DNA of 64,000 nt, taken from Zelopaecilomyces penicillatus (taxonomy: Eukaryota; Ascomycota; Sordariomycetes; Hypocreales; Pseudodiploosporaceae). Numbering within the stretch: position 1 is the stretch's first letter; each line of letters starts with the position of its first letter. The translations under genes were made by a program, and so were the position numbers. The DNA lies in NCBI GenBank assembly GCA_005765155.1, contig VCCP01000006.1, forward strand, positions 3,112,501 through 3,176,500. Reading direction: 5' to 3'. Positions 46,122 to 57,083 of the stretch are shown here, in pieces. The notes beneath the pieces were generated by a model. That model saw nothing but the letters and a program-made list of their open reading frames with translations. It did not search any database and was not told the origin of the DNA.

Positions 46122-48574
46122 ATGCCAATTCCACCACAGATTGCGTCCGCAGCTGATAAAGCTGGGCAGCTGCGTCCTCTATTGCCAGCAACAGACAGAG
46201 AACCGCCGCTCCCGCCACCGCAGTCGCCATCGCCCACCGCACCGCCGAGGCGACGACCCGTGCAAGAACCCTGTACCAACTGCCGCAAAAGCAAGCTCAG
46301 GGTAAGAAGAAAAAGAGAACCATTTCCCTCATTGATGGTCTGAAGCGTATATGATGAAATGAGTTCTTATAATCGAATTGCACTGCGTAGTGTTCCGGCG
46401 AACGACCATCCTGTAGCCGCTGTGTGCGGCGTCGTGTTGAGTGTCACTATCACATGGAGCTGGGGGACACCACGTCGCGAGTCTTTAAGAAGAGCTATCA
46501 AGAATTGAAAAATCGCTCAGCAGCCCAGGAGGAGCTGTTTGGTTTGTTGAGAAACTTACCAGAGAATGAGGCGCAAAGCCTGTTCCAGAGGATCCGATCA
46601 GGCAGCGATGCCGTCGCAGTTCTGAACCAAGCCAAGGCTGGGAACATTCTGCTGCAAATGGCCGTTACGCCCGAGACTCGTCTTCGATACGAGTTTCCTT
46701 ATCTGAATAAAATGCCGGAAGACCATATCCTGGATAATCCGTACCTTGATTCACTGATATACGAGGCAGCGTCGCTCTACTCCTCCTCTCCAAATTCACC
46801 TTCCAGGCTTGCGGAAAAGCAGCAATCGACGACGGTCGCTGATGGTGTTGGCAGCTTCGATTCTGACGAATCTAAAAGTGTGTATCAGAAACCGTTTCAT
46901 GCGGCACAGGTCATCGAACCTCGGCTCACCACCGCCGACATCTCGTACTGGACTACCGTTTGCAATGATAATGCGCTCATGAGGGAACTTCTCGCAGTCT
47001 TCTTCCGTTGTGAGTATAACTTTGCTTCGGCCTTTCAAAAGGATTATTTCTTAGAAGACTTGGCCGCGCAGCGGGAAGACTTTTGTTCGTCCCTGCTTGT
47101 CAATATCATACTTACTGTTGTGTATGTGTGTGCTTGGCCCACGAAGACCAAAATGCCTTTTTCTTTTTTCCTTTGCAACCCAGCTGATTCTTGGTCGTTC
47201 AGGTCTGCTACTCCAAATTCTCAGATCGCGCCGAGTATTGGAACCCCCAAACGCTCACTTATCGGTTTTTTGTGGAAGCCAAACTAATCTGGGAGCTTGA
47301 AGCCACAAAGCCACGCATCACCACGATACAATCCGGGATATTATTCAGCGTATTCTATAACCTCTGCGGCCTTGACGAGATAGGAAAGGCCCATAGGATT
47401 CATGGTCTCGCTCTGGCTCGCAGCATGCGCTTTTTGACAAGAATTCCACGGAAGGAGACAGTGAGAGAATCTGTCGAGGCAAGGCTTATACCGCCTGGAT
47501 GTTGTACAGCTGGGAATCGTAGGTAATCCCCTGATTCAGAGCTTGGCCTCGGCTAATAAACCACTCCAGACTTGTTGGGTTCTCCTTTTTCCATGCTCCG
47601 CTGATTAAGAATATCCCACCATGGCGCCTGCCGGATCCATCTGAAGATGCTGGATGGTATGGGGAGATATGGGTCAAGTATCCGTTGAACCATACTCTTT
47701 CGCCAAGTTTCTTTGGTCACATGTTCAAAGCGAAATGCCACCTCAGAATCATCATGAATGAATTTTGCGAAGCCGCGTATTCGGAAGGCTCGCAGGTCAC
47801 TCTTGAGAAAGCGAACGAGTTCCGTGTGCGACTGCAAGATTGGTACGATGACCTGGCGGAGCCGCTTCTGCCAAGGACAATTGTGCTACCGGCACAATTA
47901 CAACTCCAGTGAGAAAACTCCTAATCGTGTTTGATGGCAAATGGTTTACAACATAATTTGTACCTGCAATATCGGACTGCTGAGAGGGCAGCTAACATTG
48001 AGTTATATGTAGTATTTATTACCATCACGTCCTACTTACCATCTTTGAGCCGTTGCTTGAAGTTGAAACGGACCAACAACCGTCTCCGAAACAGATCGTA
48101 TCCCAGTCCAGGAAGTATCTCCAAACCATTGTCAGACTCTACTATCTGCGTCATGGATTTGAGTCCATGGACCTCTTCATCGTTATTCCGCTTATGGTGG
48201 TAGGCTTCAACTGCCTCGACGCCATCAACGAGCAGGTAACCGCGTCGGAACTTGAAACTCCACGATCAACGCTCCTTCTAGTGGCAAAGGGGGTTCACCA
48301 GCAGCGTCGAAATCATTTTTTGGCTGAGGCGCTGTATCGAGTCGTTCGGGGACGGATGCGTCCGCAGGAGTTCGCCCTGCTGAAAGATTCGACAGATATA
48401 GACGAGGACGAAGGTGACGGGAAACGAGAAATGAAGCAGGCTGTTCGAAGTCACTGGCCAGTCAGCGTTGTGAAGAGGGCGGAGGATAAGGACTCCCATG
48501 TCTTGACGAATCTGGTGGAAAGTTATGCTCACCTAAACGTTGAAGAGGAGTCCGAGACAGAGCAAGAGTCGTAG
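46122..48574 (+). pseudogene. Zn2Cys6 transcription factor, frameshifted in exon 3
   Basis: Five exons are visible: 46122-46301, 46391-47119, 47203-47518, 47570-47908 and 48013-48574. The binuclear cluster spans intron 1: CTNCRKSKLR joined to CSGERPSCSRC and a last Cys, giving C-x2-C-x6-C-x6-C-x2-C-x6-C. The downstream region is a fungal-specific regulator domain (TIFEPLLEVETD; acidic C-terminus). Exon 3 is one base out of phase. Read from its start it ends in a stop, while the conserved TAWMLYSWES block, matched by TAWGVYNLTTS in the neighbour, sits in the next frame and is the one that joins exon 4. The shift lies near 47455-47475. Intron 2 uses a less usual GTGTAT donor. Without correction the protein loses its C-terminal half. 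Confidence 0.7.
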
Positions 48575-49539
48575 TAATTTGTCAAGAGGGGCCACAGGAA
48601 TATGGGCTTGGTTACTGTGAAGGGGTTAATTTGGAATCCTGAAGGATGCCCATGCAGCTGGTTTCCCGGAGAAAAAAAGGGGCAGTAGACGTGACGGGGC
48701 ATGTCAAGGACACATTGACGCCTTTGAAATCTGTTCAGGATTGTGTTGAGACATATAGCAATGGACGATTCCAAACATGAAGCAAGACGGAAATCAATAG
48801 AATATTGAGAGCTCTTTTGTGCGGTTACACAGTCCAAGACGACTACCATGCTGACTCAGGACAAGATGTGAGTCAACACGTCATCCGAAAGGAAGAGATG
48901 TTACAGTGCAAAGAAGAGGTGCAAAGAAGGGTTTTGAGCCAACTCACTTGGGGACGAATTATGGAAAACGCGGTACTCAGATGGTCAAGGGCTTCTGGTG
49001 GCAAATATAGGCCTCGCTAGTTCCTCACGCTACTTCATCATGGATATATATTTGTATGTGTATCTTTATAGAGAGAGAGAGAGAGGAGATAGTGAGAGTA
49101 GCCGTTGATCTACTAGTGCTAACAGCCTTGACGAATAGCATCGCACGGAGCGCGGCCGTTGCTGTTTGATGTATCGCGTGGAGCCAATTACAGCCAATCA
49201 AATCATCGGAGCAACTCCAATGCGCATAATTCCGCCGTCATGCTAAATGTCGGTCACTCCAGACTGTAACTCGGCAACAAACATACATACATACCATACC
49301 ATACCGACACACACACATACACATACACATACGTTTATACGGGTATTCGCCAATAGTGGCGAAAACAATTGGCAGTTGCTCACGGCCCGCTCTGTTTAAA
49401 GCCCATCCATCCATCTGAAGCGCTCTTGTTTCAAAGTTGGAATACGCATCTCAAAAGTTTCGCAATTATTTTGTTTTGTTTCTTTTATTGATTGATTGAT
49501 TAATTGATTAAATCACAGGCAGCAAAGCTCCTATCAGCG
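48575..49539. promoter_or_regulatory. Spacer and promoter of the second Zn2Cys6 gene, with microsatellites
   Basis: Contains an (AG)n run at 49069-49086, a CATA/CACA-rich tract at 49280-49332 and ATTGATTGATTGATTA near 49487-49510. These low-complexity tracts lie within 500 bases of the start codon at 49540 and may affect promoter structure. No gene is supported. Confidence 0.5.
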
Positions 49540-52150
49540 ATGCCCAAAAACCTCAAACCTCTGCTACCAGCCCCTGAAAATCAGGAGGCTGCTCGTCATG
49601 TTCCATCGGAGATACAGCTTCCTAAGAAGCCCCGTATGATCCGGATTGCGTGTGAAACGTGCCGTACAAGGAAGATGCGAGTAAGCGGTTTCCCCCTTAT
49701 TCTCTTGGTGATTCAGCCTTGTCCATCTATTTTCCTATCCACTTGCTATCCACTCCCCCCCATTCAATCTTTCATTCAAGTTTCCTATCAAATGTGTTGC
49801 CCCCAGTGGGTGTGGGGGGTTTCCATCTCTCTAACAGATAACCAACACTTTACAGTGTGATGGCCTCCGTCCTGAGTGCTGTCGATGCCTCAAGTCAGGA
49901 CTTCTCTGTGCTTACCGTACAGAACACAAACACGAACGGGATCGAAAATGTGCCGAGCTGGTGAAGAAAATGATGGCGGCTGATGACAAAGAAGCACTCG
50001 CCATCTTCCAACGTCTCCGGACCACGCAGGATCCCGAAACAGTACTCTCCACTCTCGAAGGCAGTATGTCCAAGGCTATCCAACCATCAGCACTTAGAAC
50101 AGCTCGTGCTGTCTCGACGCCTACGTTTTCCGATCTCGAGTTTGAGTTGAGAGTATGCCACCAATCAGTCTTCTCGGCTCTGCCGGTTCTGGACATGTCC
50201 CTTCTCAACATGCAAAACTTTATGGATGGTGCCTCGACACCTGCATCACTATATTCCAGCGATATGGTTGAAAATGCTGCCCGCCAGTTACAATCAACCG
50301 ACAGCTTGGCGATATTTCAGGTTACGCAGGAGCCACCAGTCATCGATTCTCGCTTCAAAAATTTGGACATGGCTTACTGGACTTGGGTACCGATCAATAA
50401 TCAAGCAGCAGCAAACATAATCTCGGCGTATCTCAGAACCAGCCATCTTGCCTTTGGCCTTTTTGACGCCGAGACCTTTGTCCGCGACTTGGTAGATCGG
50501 AAATTGAATTACTGTTCACCCTTTCTTGTCAACGCCATGATGGCTTACGCGTGTGTATGATCATCCTATCAACTTAAGGTGCTTATGGAAATAATCAAAT
50601 ACATCAACTAATACATGTGTTTATAGCTCTCCTATAGTTCTACAGACTCTAATATCTCTTCGTGGAGCACCCCCTTTATCCGATCCACGGAAGCACTTTG
50701 GCGTGCCGAACGATCATCAGACTCCACCCTCAACGTGGCCGCCATGTACATCTTTTCAATGGCTTGCGTCTGCAACGACGACGACGATAAGATTCCTGCT
50801 TTGGAAATCCTCAACAACGGTTATCAGATGGCTGAACGTCTAAAGCTCTTTGGGGTAGAGCCTAACAGGCAAGATGTTACTGCTGCCCCTGGCAATCCCA
50901 CATCAGAGGATCAGAAGGCTGATGGGCAAACAGCCTGGGGTGTTTATAACTTGACAACGTGAGTCTTATGCGAAAAAACAAAGTCTCGCGAATTTTCATT
51001 CGACAACAAGTTGATAATGATAGAGGTCGTTGACCTTTTTCTATTCGGACATTCGGCCAATTGAGTACCCTCCAAAGCTACCCATGCCAGGAGCAAAAGC
51101 CCGCGAAGTTGATGAGACAGGGCACATTGGGTTTGATAATCCACCCCTATCCTCTCTGCCTTGTATACAGGCGCCTTTCGAGGCACTATGTGAGCTTAGC
51201 ATCATTATGCAAGAAGTTGCAGTTGTGTATCGCTCCAATGCCAGTTCACCCAGCAGGCAACCGCCACTTGCTTTTGCAGAGTCCAAGTACCAACAGCTAC
51301 TTCGCTGGGCTGATAGACTTGATCCAAAATTATTTGGCAGTGAAGATCATTCAGACTCGGTAGTCATCTTTCAGTACGTACACCGCACCTAAATCAAGAA
51401 GAAATGAGTCTACATGATCTAATACACCATGCCAGGCTGGCATTTCACAGCGCAATACTGGACATCTTCTGTCCCTTTACTGCAGACAGCAGCTTACGAC
51501 GACTTCAATCTTTCTCATCACGCCAAAACAGTATCAAGGCTGTTGTTCGCGCGTCTGTGAACCAGCTGAGACATCTCATGCTACTCTGTTGCATCAAGCA
51601 TCAGAATTTATGTACAGTCTCAACTACAACCAGCGCGGTGATACATGTAGCCAACGCCATGCTCAGCGATGCTGCTTCCTCCCTCAGCGGTGGGAAAGAA
51701 AGACGAATGGCTGATGATGATAGTGATGGTGATGACGTCGAAAGTCGCCATGTCGGACAAGACGCTGACCCAAGTTGGCGGTTTTACTTTTCACTCTGCT
51801 TAGCAAATTGCCAACAACTTATGAAATGTTTCCCATCGTGCGCTACCATCGGCCGTGCATTGCTAAACATGGCTGTTGGAAATGGCGTGCTATCCGCAGC
51901 GGATGCTCGTTTGCTGGCGGATGAGTTTCAATCTCGCAAAAAGGAGCACACGTTTCAGGGAGCTCCGGGTAGTGTTGATGTTAACTCTTCCTCGTTCTAT
52001 GTGGACTTTGAACTTGCACGCACGGCTCCAGAGGAGGCCAAGGCCAAAGTTCTGGCTCAGAGGTTTGACGAGGCGTTGGTGTTTGATGAGTTGATTAACC
52101 AAGATTTCGTTATTCCTGAAAGGCCAGCACGGTCTTCAAATAGGGAGTAG
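49540..52150 (+). CDS. Zn2Cys6 transcription factor, intact paralogue
   Basis: There are five exons: 49540-49680, 49856-50554, 50627-50958, 51026-51373 and 51436-52150. Each junction keeps phase, giving 744 residues. The ATG at 49540 is used because the frame upstream has only a TTG. The DNA-binding cluster again spans intron 1: CETCRTRKMR joined to CDGLRPECCRCLKSGLLC, followed by a short basic linker and helix (KCAELVKKMMAADDKEAL). The middle homology region includes SRFKNLDMAYWTWVPINNQ and FLVNAMMAYAC, then QTAWGVY, and FHSAILDIFCPF in exon 5. Exon layout and these landmarks match the broken gene upstream, so the two are tandem duplicates. It would be nuclear and bind CGG-type sites; targets are unknown. 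Confidence 0.85.
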
Positions 52151-53165
52151 TCGTGGTATTTCACTGGAGACTATACTCCAATTGGACAAGACTTGGCAAT
52201 TAGAACCTCAATCCATAATTAGGGTAATGTCATCTCTCCCATATAGAACTCAGTAACGTTAAGGAAAGTTTGCACATTAGATGATGGCACGAAGCTCTTG
52301 TCTACCATGAATACTCTTCAAGGTTCCCAAATAGAATGATGCCTGAAAAAGTCCTCTCTAGAATTTACAACAAGGATTGCGCATGTCTTGGCTTGTTTTG
52401 AAGTTTTCAGATATCCAGGTTTGGCAGCTTGGATAAGCAAACGAAGTGTATATATGTACTAGCCTCCAATTCAGACGAACAAGCTTAATTATATGCACTC
52501 ATATCTATCCAAGTTCATCTCAGCTCAGCTTGCCTTTTGGCCATACTTCACACGGTCCTCTTACACCCCCTTAGCTCACCGGATATTCGCCAATACTATG
52601 AGTTCCGACGTCCGATCTTCTCTAACCATCTTCTATAGAATTCTACCCGAGGAAATCGCAATAACTAGCATCGTGCCAAAGGTTAATCAGTTGTTCTGAT
52701 GATTGATTTTCCAGATGATGAAAAGAATTAATGCTTAGGTAGTCCTCTGCGCCCTGGCGTGAAGCGTTGTTGCCTTGAGGTCGCCAACAGCTGGTCGGTC
52801 TGGACTGTTGGCGGTCTGTCCAAATGGAATTCTGCCACCATTTATGGTTTTCGCACCTGCCCATCCAGCTCCATTTGTATTTTTCTCCCTTTTCCCTAAA
52901 TTCTGCATCAAATGCTTGCCGTCTCTTGCTTTCAAGGTAATTCCCGTCAGTTCTCACATCACGGCACATTTCTAATATCGAATTTGACGCACCAGTAGAG
53001 TCTTGCGTCAACTGTATTGGAACTGAGTGCTGTCACCTGTCCTACGATGTAGAGAGCTTGAACAGCAGAAATTTTCCTGCAAACGAGGACGAGAACACAT
53101 CACCTCGAAACCGACCTGAAGAAGCAACTGCGCCTCTTTTCCATTGACGTCATCGAAGTTTTACA
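52151..53165. other. Intergenic, nothing firmly supported
   Basis: A 122-residue minus-strand frame at 52643-53011 has no ATG start (TTG) and no splice partner, so it is not called. The rest carries only short frames. Confidence 0.4.
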
Positions 53166-53558
53166 ATGGCATTTGCAGTGGTGGGTACGACTGACTTGCC
53201 ACGAGACACGTCTGGAGAAATCATGTGGAAGGTGTTGGATCGGAACCGCGAATTCTCCACTTGCATGATGGGCCTTCCTCTTGGAACCATTACCGCGGCG
53301 ATGTATGCTGCTGAGGAGAAGAGGGGTTTTTCAATCGCGAATATGGATATTCTTGTAGAAGCAACATGCCATACCGCAGAGATGACGGACAATACCGCAG
53401 AGATGGCGTACGATATCGCAGGGATGGTGGACGATACTTCGGAAATGTCGGACAGTACCACGGATATATCAGGCGTTACTTCACATATATCAGGTGGTAC
53501 TGCAGATACGTTGGATAGTACTCACGCTCCAGTGGAAGATCCCACTACAAACGACTAG
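53166..53558 (+). CDS. Orphan protein with eight 21-base (heptad) repeats
   Basis: ATG 53166 opens a 130-residue frame. The first 68 residues are non-repetitive (GEIMWKVLDRNREFSTCMMG). From 53370 to 53537 the sequence is an imperfect 21-base tandem repeat of eight units, read as seven-residue units such as NTAEMTD, NTAEMAY, DIAGMVD and DTSEMSD. The repeats are acidic and Thr/Ser-rich. The frame is kept through all units, which argues for coding use, though the opposite strand is also partly open. No family is recognised; it could be a disordered or surface-type protein. Confidence 0.4.
   Translation: MAFAVVGTTDLPRDTSGEIMWKVLDRNREFSTCMMGLPLGTITAAMYAAEEKRGFSIANMDILVEATCHTAEMTDNTAEMAYDIAGMVDDTSEMSDSTTDISGVTSHISGGTADTLDSTHAPVEDPTTND
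53370..53537 (+). repeat. Imperfect 21-base tandem repeat, eight units
   Basis: Unit borders fall every 21 bases from 53370. Early units share AYACCGCAGAGATG, and later units drift to ACTTCACATATATC. The degeneration is graded along the array. Confidence 0.8.
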
Positions 53559-54327
53559 GGAAACGCTGTAAGGGAGATTCTGGAGTTTCTGGACATAGTA
53601 AGCCGACTTGCCGAGTGCCACGCCATGACCAGGGCTTCCAAAGGGAGATTTCGATACCTGAGAGAAATTGTATTTCTTCCCAGATGGCAACTTCTTGTGA
53701 TACCACTCCTACATCTTTTGAGTTACTTTTGTTTGTGGATGGGTTGCTGCCGGTCGTTGTATTCGTTGCATGGGAAAAGAATTTGCGATGACGCGGAATG
53801 AGACTATGGGATTGAACAGCGAAGAAAATTAGCGTGGTTTTGACAATGCGCTTCATTGTTCAAGCGTCCCAAGTTCTATATCGATGTCGGATAACCGATG
53901 CCAACCAATGGTGATAGTGTCTTCTCGATAAACAGTTAAACTGGTTTGTTCAACGTTGAGCATGAAAGGGGCGCACCAAACAGGTAATTCAACCAAGGGG
54001 GGAAACTGAAAGAGTTCTCAAGCTTTGATAAACTGTTGAAATACAAGTATTCACTGTTGTGTATCCGAGTCCGCTCCTGGTCAGGCAACTGCCAAAATGA
54101 TGAGCGAAGCTGACTGTAGGTGACGCAAAAGTGGATTCGTAGTCATCTGGGCAGCGTTACCAGCACATTTGCACCGTAAATGTCAGATAACCACATGGTA
54201 AGCAAAAAGTAAACCTTACAACCCCAGGTTTCGCCCATATCATCACTCCAACATTCGAAGAGAGAGAGAGAAAGTCCCCCATTTCCTATCCCAACAACTG
54301 TCGGCCGCGATCTGTCTAGTCAGTGTC
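53559..54327. other. Intergenic, nothing firmly supported
   Basis: A minus-strand frame at 53545-53856 begins with a weak signal-like stretch (MKRIVKTTLIFFAVQS) but then becomes low-information. It overlaps the end of the repeat gene and is left out. A short GAGAGAGAG run lies near 54260. Confidence 0.4.
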
Positions 54328-55192
54328 ATGGCGGAGTCGGGAACAATCAGTTCTCCCTCCTTCACGCCTTTCTCAAGACTTTCCACTAGAAATTCGCGAC
54401 CAAATATGGGCCAGTGCGCTTTCCCAAGCAAACACACCGGCTGTATGCCTCTACACATACGGATCCTGGGAAGCTGAGCAGAACAATAGCACCGAGTTTC
54501 CCCTCTATTTCCGACATGAACGGCTGCCCCAAATCGAGGGAGAAGTGCCCCTGGCCTGTGTCTGCCATGACGCGCTACGGGCGACTCTCGACTGGTCTCG
54601 CCGGCAAGAGATCCCTCTAAAGTACTGTGATCAAAGCAGGAGCTTCATGTTCTCTCGAAAGTTTGACCCACTGCGCGATGTGCTCTATCTCTCCCCCTTC
54701 TACTGGAGTTTGTTCCTCTATGTTCCTCGGAGCCCGGTATTCCCTCGGCTTCACGGTTTGCACCACAGTTACAGATCAGAGGCATTTATCCCACGCCTCG
54801 CTGTGCCAGCGAGTGTAAGACTCAAAGGCATTGAACAGCTCACCAGGTTAAAGGACTTATTCCCGCTTCTCAAAGCCCTCTTCGTTGTCCTCGATGTGCC
54901 CCAACCGTGCGGGGGGTGTACTGATACAAGCTGTATTCTCCCGTGTCCCCTGCCATGGTTGACTTTGAAGTGCGTGGAGGATTGCAACGAAGCAACTATG
55001 AAAATGGTCGATGACGTGCGAATGTGGCTACAGGAAGAAGACGAATGCGCTCCGATCATTGCTGGTGGAGCCGATTCTCAGCGTTTGGCTCCTGACGACA
55101 ACGGCGTTGTGGAGGTTCAAGCAATGGTTGTTGTCAATACATTGGACGGTAGAGAAAACCAGAAATATATGCCCTGTTACGAGCACCACTGA
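54328..55192 (+). pseudogene. 2EXR-domain protein, copy 1, frameshifted near the start
   Basis: The natural start MAESGTISSPSFTPFSRL at 54328 matches copy 2 (MAESEATMSSFPSSSPFSRL). Immediately after it the frame leaves the family sequence. One base over, QDFPLEIRDQIWASALSQ is the typical opening of a 2EXR domain, and that frame runs to a stop at 55192. One extra base in the CTTTCC stretch near 54380 explains both. The rest is family-like: PAVCLYTYGSWEAE, VCHDALRATLDWSRRQEIPLK, FPLLKALFVVLDVP and LKCVEDCNEATMKMVDD. 2EXR proteins are common, expanded and of unknown function in ascomycetes. Start by downstream reinitiation cannot be excluded. Confidence 0.7.
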
Positions 55193-55844
55193 CTGCGGTC
55201 TGTTGGCTCTTTTGCTTTACCTTTGTCATAGCTATAGCATGTAGCTTTGATGACAATGAGATGACGGTTATGCAAGCTTATTTGATGTTGTGTCAGTATC
55301 AGATAAACTGTGCTAAACATTAGGTATATTCTGAACACAATGATGAAACGTCTTTGTTGAGTTTAAACGGGCGAGCCAAAGTAGAGATAGGAACCGGCAC
55401 TTTAAGAGTGAAGGGACAGGATAGTTCAGGGTATTCATTGACTAGGTAGCTTAGCTATTCACACCAAGATTCATGGACCCCATTCCTATGTAGCGGAGAT
55501 TCAGCACCGATTCCTGAGTGCAGGCGGTGTGTGCTGTCCCGCTGTGTACCTACCTTATTAGCTATTTAGGTAGAAATGCCCCGAGCAATAATACTATCAA
55601 ATTGAAGAGTGGGGCCGTGGTCAGAAGATTGTGACGCAAAAGTGAAGCCAAGGTGAAGCCAAAGTGAGGCCAACGTCATCTAAACACGAACTACCCGCAG
55701 ATCCACACCTTAAATACCAACATCGCATAACCGCAAACTCAATCGAAAAGCAACCCTCCTACACATCTAGACTACCTTCACGCACATATTCATTGCAAAA
55801 AAGCTCATTTGCCTTCCACAACAACCATCCACTGCAAATCAGCA
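55193..55844. promoter_or_regulatory. Promoter region of 2EXR copy 2 with short repeats
   Basis: Holds CTAGGTAGCTTAG and TACCTACC/TTTAGGTAG words (55440-55575) and three 11-12-base units (AAGTGAAGCC, AGGTGAAGCC, AAGTGAGGCC) at about 55638-55674. Part of this flank, around GACGCAAAAGTG, also occurs upstream of copy 1 near 54122. Confidence 0.45.
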
Positions 55845-56732
55845 ATGGCGGAATCGGAAGCAACAATGAGTTCTTTTCCTTCCTCTTCGCCTTTCTCAAG
55901 GCTCCCGGCCGAAATTCGTAGGCTTTCTGCCTTCCATTTCTACGAGCAGACGAACCAGCTCTATTCTTCTACGCCCATGGACGCTGTCACAACGAGAAGG
56001 CATATGATGGAGAAGAAGAATCCCCCATCTCTTTCCGCCCTGACTTGTTACCCAGAATCGTGATAGAAGCGTCTCTGGCCCATGTCTGCCGTGAGTCGAG
56101 GCAAATCGCCCTCGGCTGGTCTCGCCAGCAAGAGACAGTTTCTATACGGCACCGTACGCGAACCAACAGCTGTGTGTTTTATCGCTGGTGTGACGCCTTG
56201 AACGACTTACTCTACATTTCGCCCGAACACTGGGATGATTTCTCTTCTGGGCGTTGGCGCCGTTTTATCCCCCAGGGGTTAATGTCACAGTCGTTTGCCG
56301 ATTGCCTCGCTCTGCCGGCGAGCCTGGGGCTTGATGACCTTGCAAAGCTGTTGACAGTGAAGAAGAATTTGTTCCCACTTCTCAGAGTCGTCTACGTTGT
56401 GCTTGATGCGCCTACGCTGTGCTGCCAGTGGCCTAATGACGCCAAGGCTCATCCTCCTAGTCCATGGTGGGAGTACAAGATCCATCCTCCTCATCCATGG
56501 TGGACGTTGAAGTGCGTGGATGACTGCGATGAAGAGACCACGCAACTGGTTGACGGCATGCAGAGGTTGCTGGACGAGGAACGGGTCCAGAATTCACAAG
56601 AACATCAGTACTCACCATTTGGGTTTGCCTGTTTGATACGATGGTGCTATAGAAGTTCGAGCAGCGGTTGTTAGAAACGCAGAGGACGGTAAAGAGGTAC
56701 GGGGATCTTCGGCATCGTGCAGATACCACTAA
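55845..56732 (+). pseudogene. 2EXR-domain protein, copy 2, multiply broken
   Basis: ATG 55845 gives a start like copy 1 and enters the domain (FSRLPAEIRR). The frame then leaves the family sequence while another frame carries LPFLRADEPALFFYAHGRC, and several residues of the usual DQIW segment appear deleted. The long middle part (VIEASLAHVCRESRQIALGW to LKCVDDCDEETTQLVDG) is open to 56674. Near 56625 the frame shifts again: the family-like tail DGAIEVRAAVVRNAEDGKEV, matching NGVVEVQAMVVVNTLDG of copy 1, lies in another frame behind a TGA and ends at 56732. At least two frame changes and one small deletion make this a pseudogene. Nucleotide similarity to copy 1 extends past the stop. Confidence 0.75.
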
Positions 56733-57083
56733 CTGTGGTCTATTGGCTCTGTTTTTGCCGGCCATGTTGGTCGCATACCAGGAAGATCATGTTTACCTTG
56801 GCCATGTATCTCGTCACTTGGTGGATTCAGATTTGTGTTACAGTACCGAGGTAGCTTGAATAGCAATGAGATTGCCGTGAAAATGGCATCTTGCAAATGG
56901 ACATTTGCCGGCGAGGACTACCTAGACTCATTATAATAGCCTCGTAGTAATTTGATGTTCTAGCATTCTTCTCACATCTCTATCACCAATCATACATCTC
57001 TAAATCACACGCAATATCCCCATGTCATACCTAACCAACACAACTAGTTGCTAATACTAAGAAAAGCACAGCATTGGATACAA
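56733..57083. other. Convergent 3' region between 2EXR copies 2 and 3
   Basis: About 350 bases between the end of the broken plus-strand copy and the stop of the minus-strand copy. No further gene seen. Confidence 0.35.

Noticed and set aside
52643..53011. Minus-strand frame of 122 residues
   Set aside because: Its first codon is TTG, it has no upstream exon with splice signals, and no recognisable domain.
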